NCBI GenBank assembly: GCA_036873135.1
Contig: JAPTYO010000059.1
Coordinates: forward strand, 26,885,564-26,949,563
Source of the DNA: Clarkia xantiana subsp. parviflora
Taxonomy: Eukaryota > Streptophyta > Magnoliopsida > Myrtales > Onagraceae
Length of the DNA stretch: 64,000 nt
Direction: 5' to 3'
Of the stretch, positions 62,101-64,000 are shown one piece after another; within the stretch, counting starts at the first letter, position 1, and every line of letters begins with the position of its first letter. A program made the translations under genes and the position numbers. The notes under the pieces are model-generated. The model was not told where the DNA came from, did no database searches, and saw only the letters and a list, made by a program, of their open reading frames with translations.

Positions 62101-64000
62101 TCAATATAACCTCACTCGGACCTCTGTTTTTTATGAAATCAGTTTTATTTGCACTCTTACTCATCGTATATGACCGTGGAATGGTTTAAAGTATTTCTCA
62201 TTTCGGACTCAAAACTTCACATTTTCTGTGATGGTTAGTAACGAAATTCTTCAGTTTCGGCCAATTTCTCATTTTTTCAATATAACCTCACTCGGACCTC
62301 TGTTTTTATGAAATCAGTTTTATTTGCACTCTTACTCATCGTATATGACCGTGGAATGGTTAAAGTATTCTCATTTCGGAATCAAAGCATCACGTTTTTC
62401 CTGATGGTAGTATGCGAAATTCTTCGGTTTCGGCCAATTTCTCATTTTTTCAATATAACCTCTTTTCGGACCTCTGTTTTTTGATGAAATCAGTTTTATT
62501 TGCACTCTTACTCATCGTATATGACCGTGGAATGTTTTAAAGTATTTCTCATTTCGGACTCAAAGCATCCATTTTCCGTGATGGTAAGTATGCGAAATTC
62601 TTCGGTTCGGCCAATTTTCTCATTTTTTCAATATAACCTTTTCGGACCTCTGTTTTTATGAAATCAGTTTTATTTGCACTCTTAATCATCGTATATGACC
62701 GTGGAATGGTTTAAAGTACTTCTCATTTCGGACTCAAAACTTCACATTTTGTGATGGTTAGTATGCGAAATTCTTCAGTTTCGGCCAATTTTCTCATTTT
62801 TTCAATATAACCTCACTCGGACCTCTGTTTTTTATGAAATCATTTTTATTTGCACTCTTACTCATCGTATATGACCGTGGAATGGTTTAAAGTATTCTCA
62901 TTTTGGACTCAAAACTTCACATTTTCTGTGATGGTTAGTATGCGAAATCTTCAGTTTCGGCCAATTTTCTCATTTTTTCAATATAACCTCACTCGGACCT
63001 CTGTTTTTTATGAAATCAGTTTTATTTGCACTCTTACTCATCGTATATGACCGTGGAATGGTTAAAGTATTTCTCATTTCGGAATCAAAGCATCACGTTT
63101 TCGTGATGGTAAGTATGCGAAATTCTTCGGTTTCGGCCAATTTTCTCATTTTTTCAATATAACCTCTTTTCGGACCTCTGTTTTTATGAAATCAGTTTTA
63201 TTTGCACTCTTACTCATCGTATATGACCGTGGAATGGTTCAAAGTATTTCTCATTTCGGAATCAAAGCATCACGTTTTCCGTGATGGTAAGTATGCGAAA
63301 TCTTCGGTTTCGGCCAATTTTCTCATTTTTTCAATATAACCTCACTCGGACCTCTGTTTTTATGAAATCAGTTTTATTTGCACTCTTACTCATCGTATAT
63401 GACCGTGGAATGGTTTAAAGTACTTCTCATTTCGGACTCAAAACTTCACATTTTCGTGATGGTTAGTATGCGAAATTCTTCAGTTTCGGCCAATTTTCTC
63501 ATTTTTTCAATATAACCTCACTCGGACCTCTGTTTTTTATGAAATCAGTTTTATTTGCACTCTTACTCATCGTATATGACCGTGGAATGGTTTAAAGTAT
63601 TTCTCATTTCGGACTCAAAACTTCACATTTTCCGTGATGGTTAGTATGCGAAATCTTCAGTTTCGGCCAATTTTCTCATTTTTTCAATATAACCTCACTC
63701 GGACCTCTGTTTTTTATGAAATCAGTTTTATTTGCACTCTTACTCATCGTATATGACCGTGGAATGGTTTAAAGTATTTCTCATTTCGGACTCAAAGCTT
63801 CACATTTTCTGTGATGGTAGTATGCGAAATTCTTCAGTTTCGGCCAATTTTCTCATTTTTTCAATATAACCTCACTCGGACCTCTGTTTTTTATGAAATC
63901 AGTTTTATTTGCACTCTTACTCATCGTATATGACCGTGGAATGGTTCAAAGTATTTCTCATTTCGGAATCAAAGCATCACGTTTTCCGTGATGGTTAAGT
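50101..64000. repeat. Indel-rich satellite segment
   Basis: The same monomers, but with frequent one-base losses and gains: AAAGTATTCTCAT (loss within AAGTAATTC or AAGTATTTC), GTTAGTAACGAAATTC, GCGAAATCTTCAG, TGTTTTTATGAAATC (5 T instead of 6), CCAATTTCTC, GGTTAAAGTA, AATGTTTAAAG. Such changes are rare from 36 to 49 kb. HOR order becomes hard to follow and monomers drift to a blended type. The change begins gradually at about 49.3 kb and is strong after about 50.2 kb. Assembly error is my preferred explanation. Real divergence at an array edge is possible. Confidence 0.75.

Larger units (their letters stand above)
36039..64000. repeat. Tandem satellite array, right arm
   Basis: The same satellite in the same orientation as the left arm, continuing to the window end without other insertions. 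The first about 14 kb is a regular four-monomer HOR, and the rest is indel-rich. About 155 monomers by length. Confidence 0.97.

Noticed and set aside
5159..63050. Many near-identical open frames of about 67 codons in the satellite
   Set aside because: They start at TTG, overlap the next copy because 179 is not a multiple of 3, and break whenever a one-base indel occurs. Their similarity reflects the DNA repeat, not selection on protein.
1..64000. CRISPR array
   Set aside because: The repeats are directly adjacent 178-179 bp monomers with no unique spacers and no cas genes.

Overview
The window looks like plant nuclear heterochromatin, most likely a centromeric or pericentromeric block. About 56 kb is one AT-rich tandem satellite with a 178-179 bp monomer, all in the same orientation. 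A single young LTR retrotransposon of about 8.0 kb (27998-36038) cuts the array in two. I see no intact protein-coding gene, tRNA, rRNA or CRISPR array. The species cannot be named from the sequence. 'Plant' rests on the nucleosome-length satellite and on the LTR, PBS and TATA-box style of the inserted element.

Layout. 1-5009 holds divergent monomers of mixed type with variable T tracts. 5010-19480 is built from multi-monomer blocks copied in tandem: about 3.58 kb (20 monomers), 6.07 kb (34 monomers) and 1.79 kb (10 monomers). 19481-25990 is a mosaic of these lineages and ends in a monomer with an internal deletion. From about 25991 a regular four-monomer higher-order repeat (HOR, A-B-C-D, 714 bp) begins. 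The element interrupts it at the start of an A monomer, and it continues in phase on the other side from 36039 to about 50.1 kb. Within this HOR array a 17-monomer (about 3.04 kb) block is itself duplicated. From about 50.1 kb to the end the same monomers carry many one-base indels, many at positions where monomer types differ. That pattern suggests a poorly resolved consensus in the assembly rather than real biology.

The element lies on the minus strand. Its 5' LTR is 34860-36038 and its 3' LTR is 27998-29066, with a perfect 5-bp target duplication GAATG. A tRNA-type primer binding site follows the right LTR, a short G-rich tract precedes the left LTR, and each LTR has a TATAAATA box, all on the minus strand. 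Outside length-variable repeats I count one substitution between the LTRs, so the insertion is recent. The internal 5.8 kb has a broken gag-like start, no recognisable protease, reverse transcriptase or integrase, a long tract of hairpin-forming repeats, a 27-bp minisatellite and an antisense reading frame. This fits a non-autonomous Ty3/gypsy derivative, possibly of the Tat group, that would need enzymes supplied by another element. The most unusual part is an array of 34-bp palindromic units in the U3 region, with five full units in one LTR and eight in the other.
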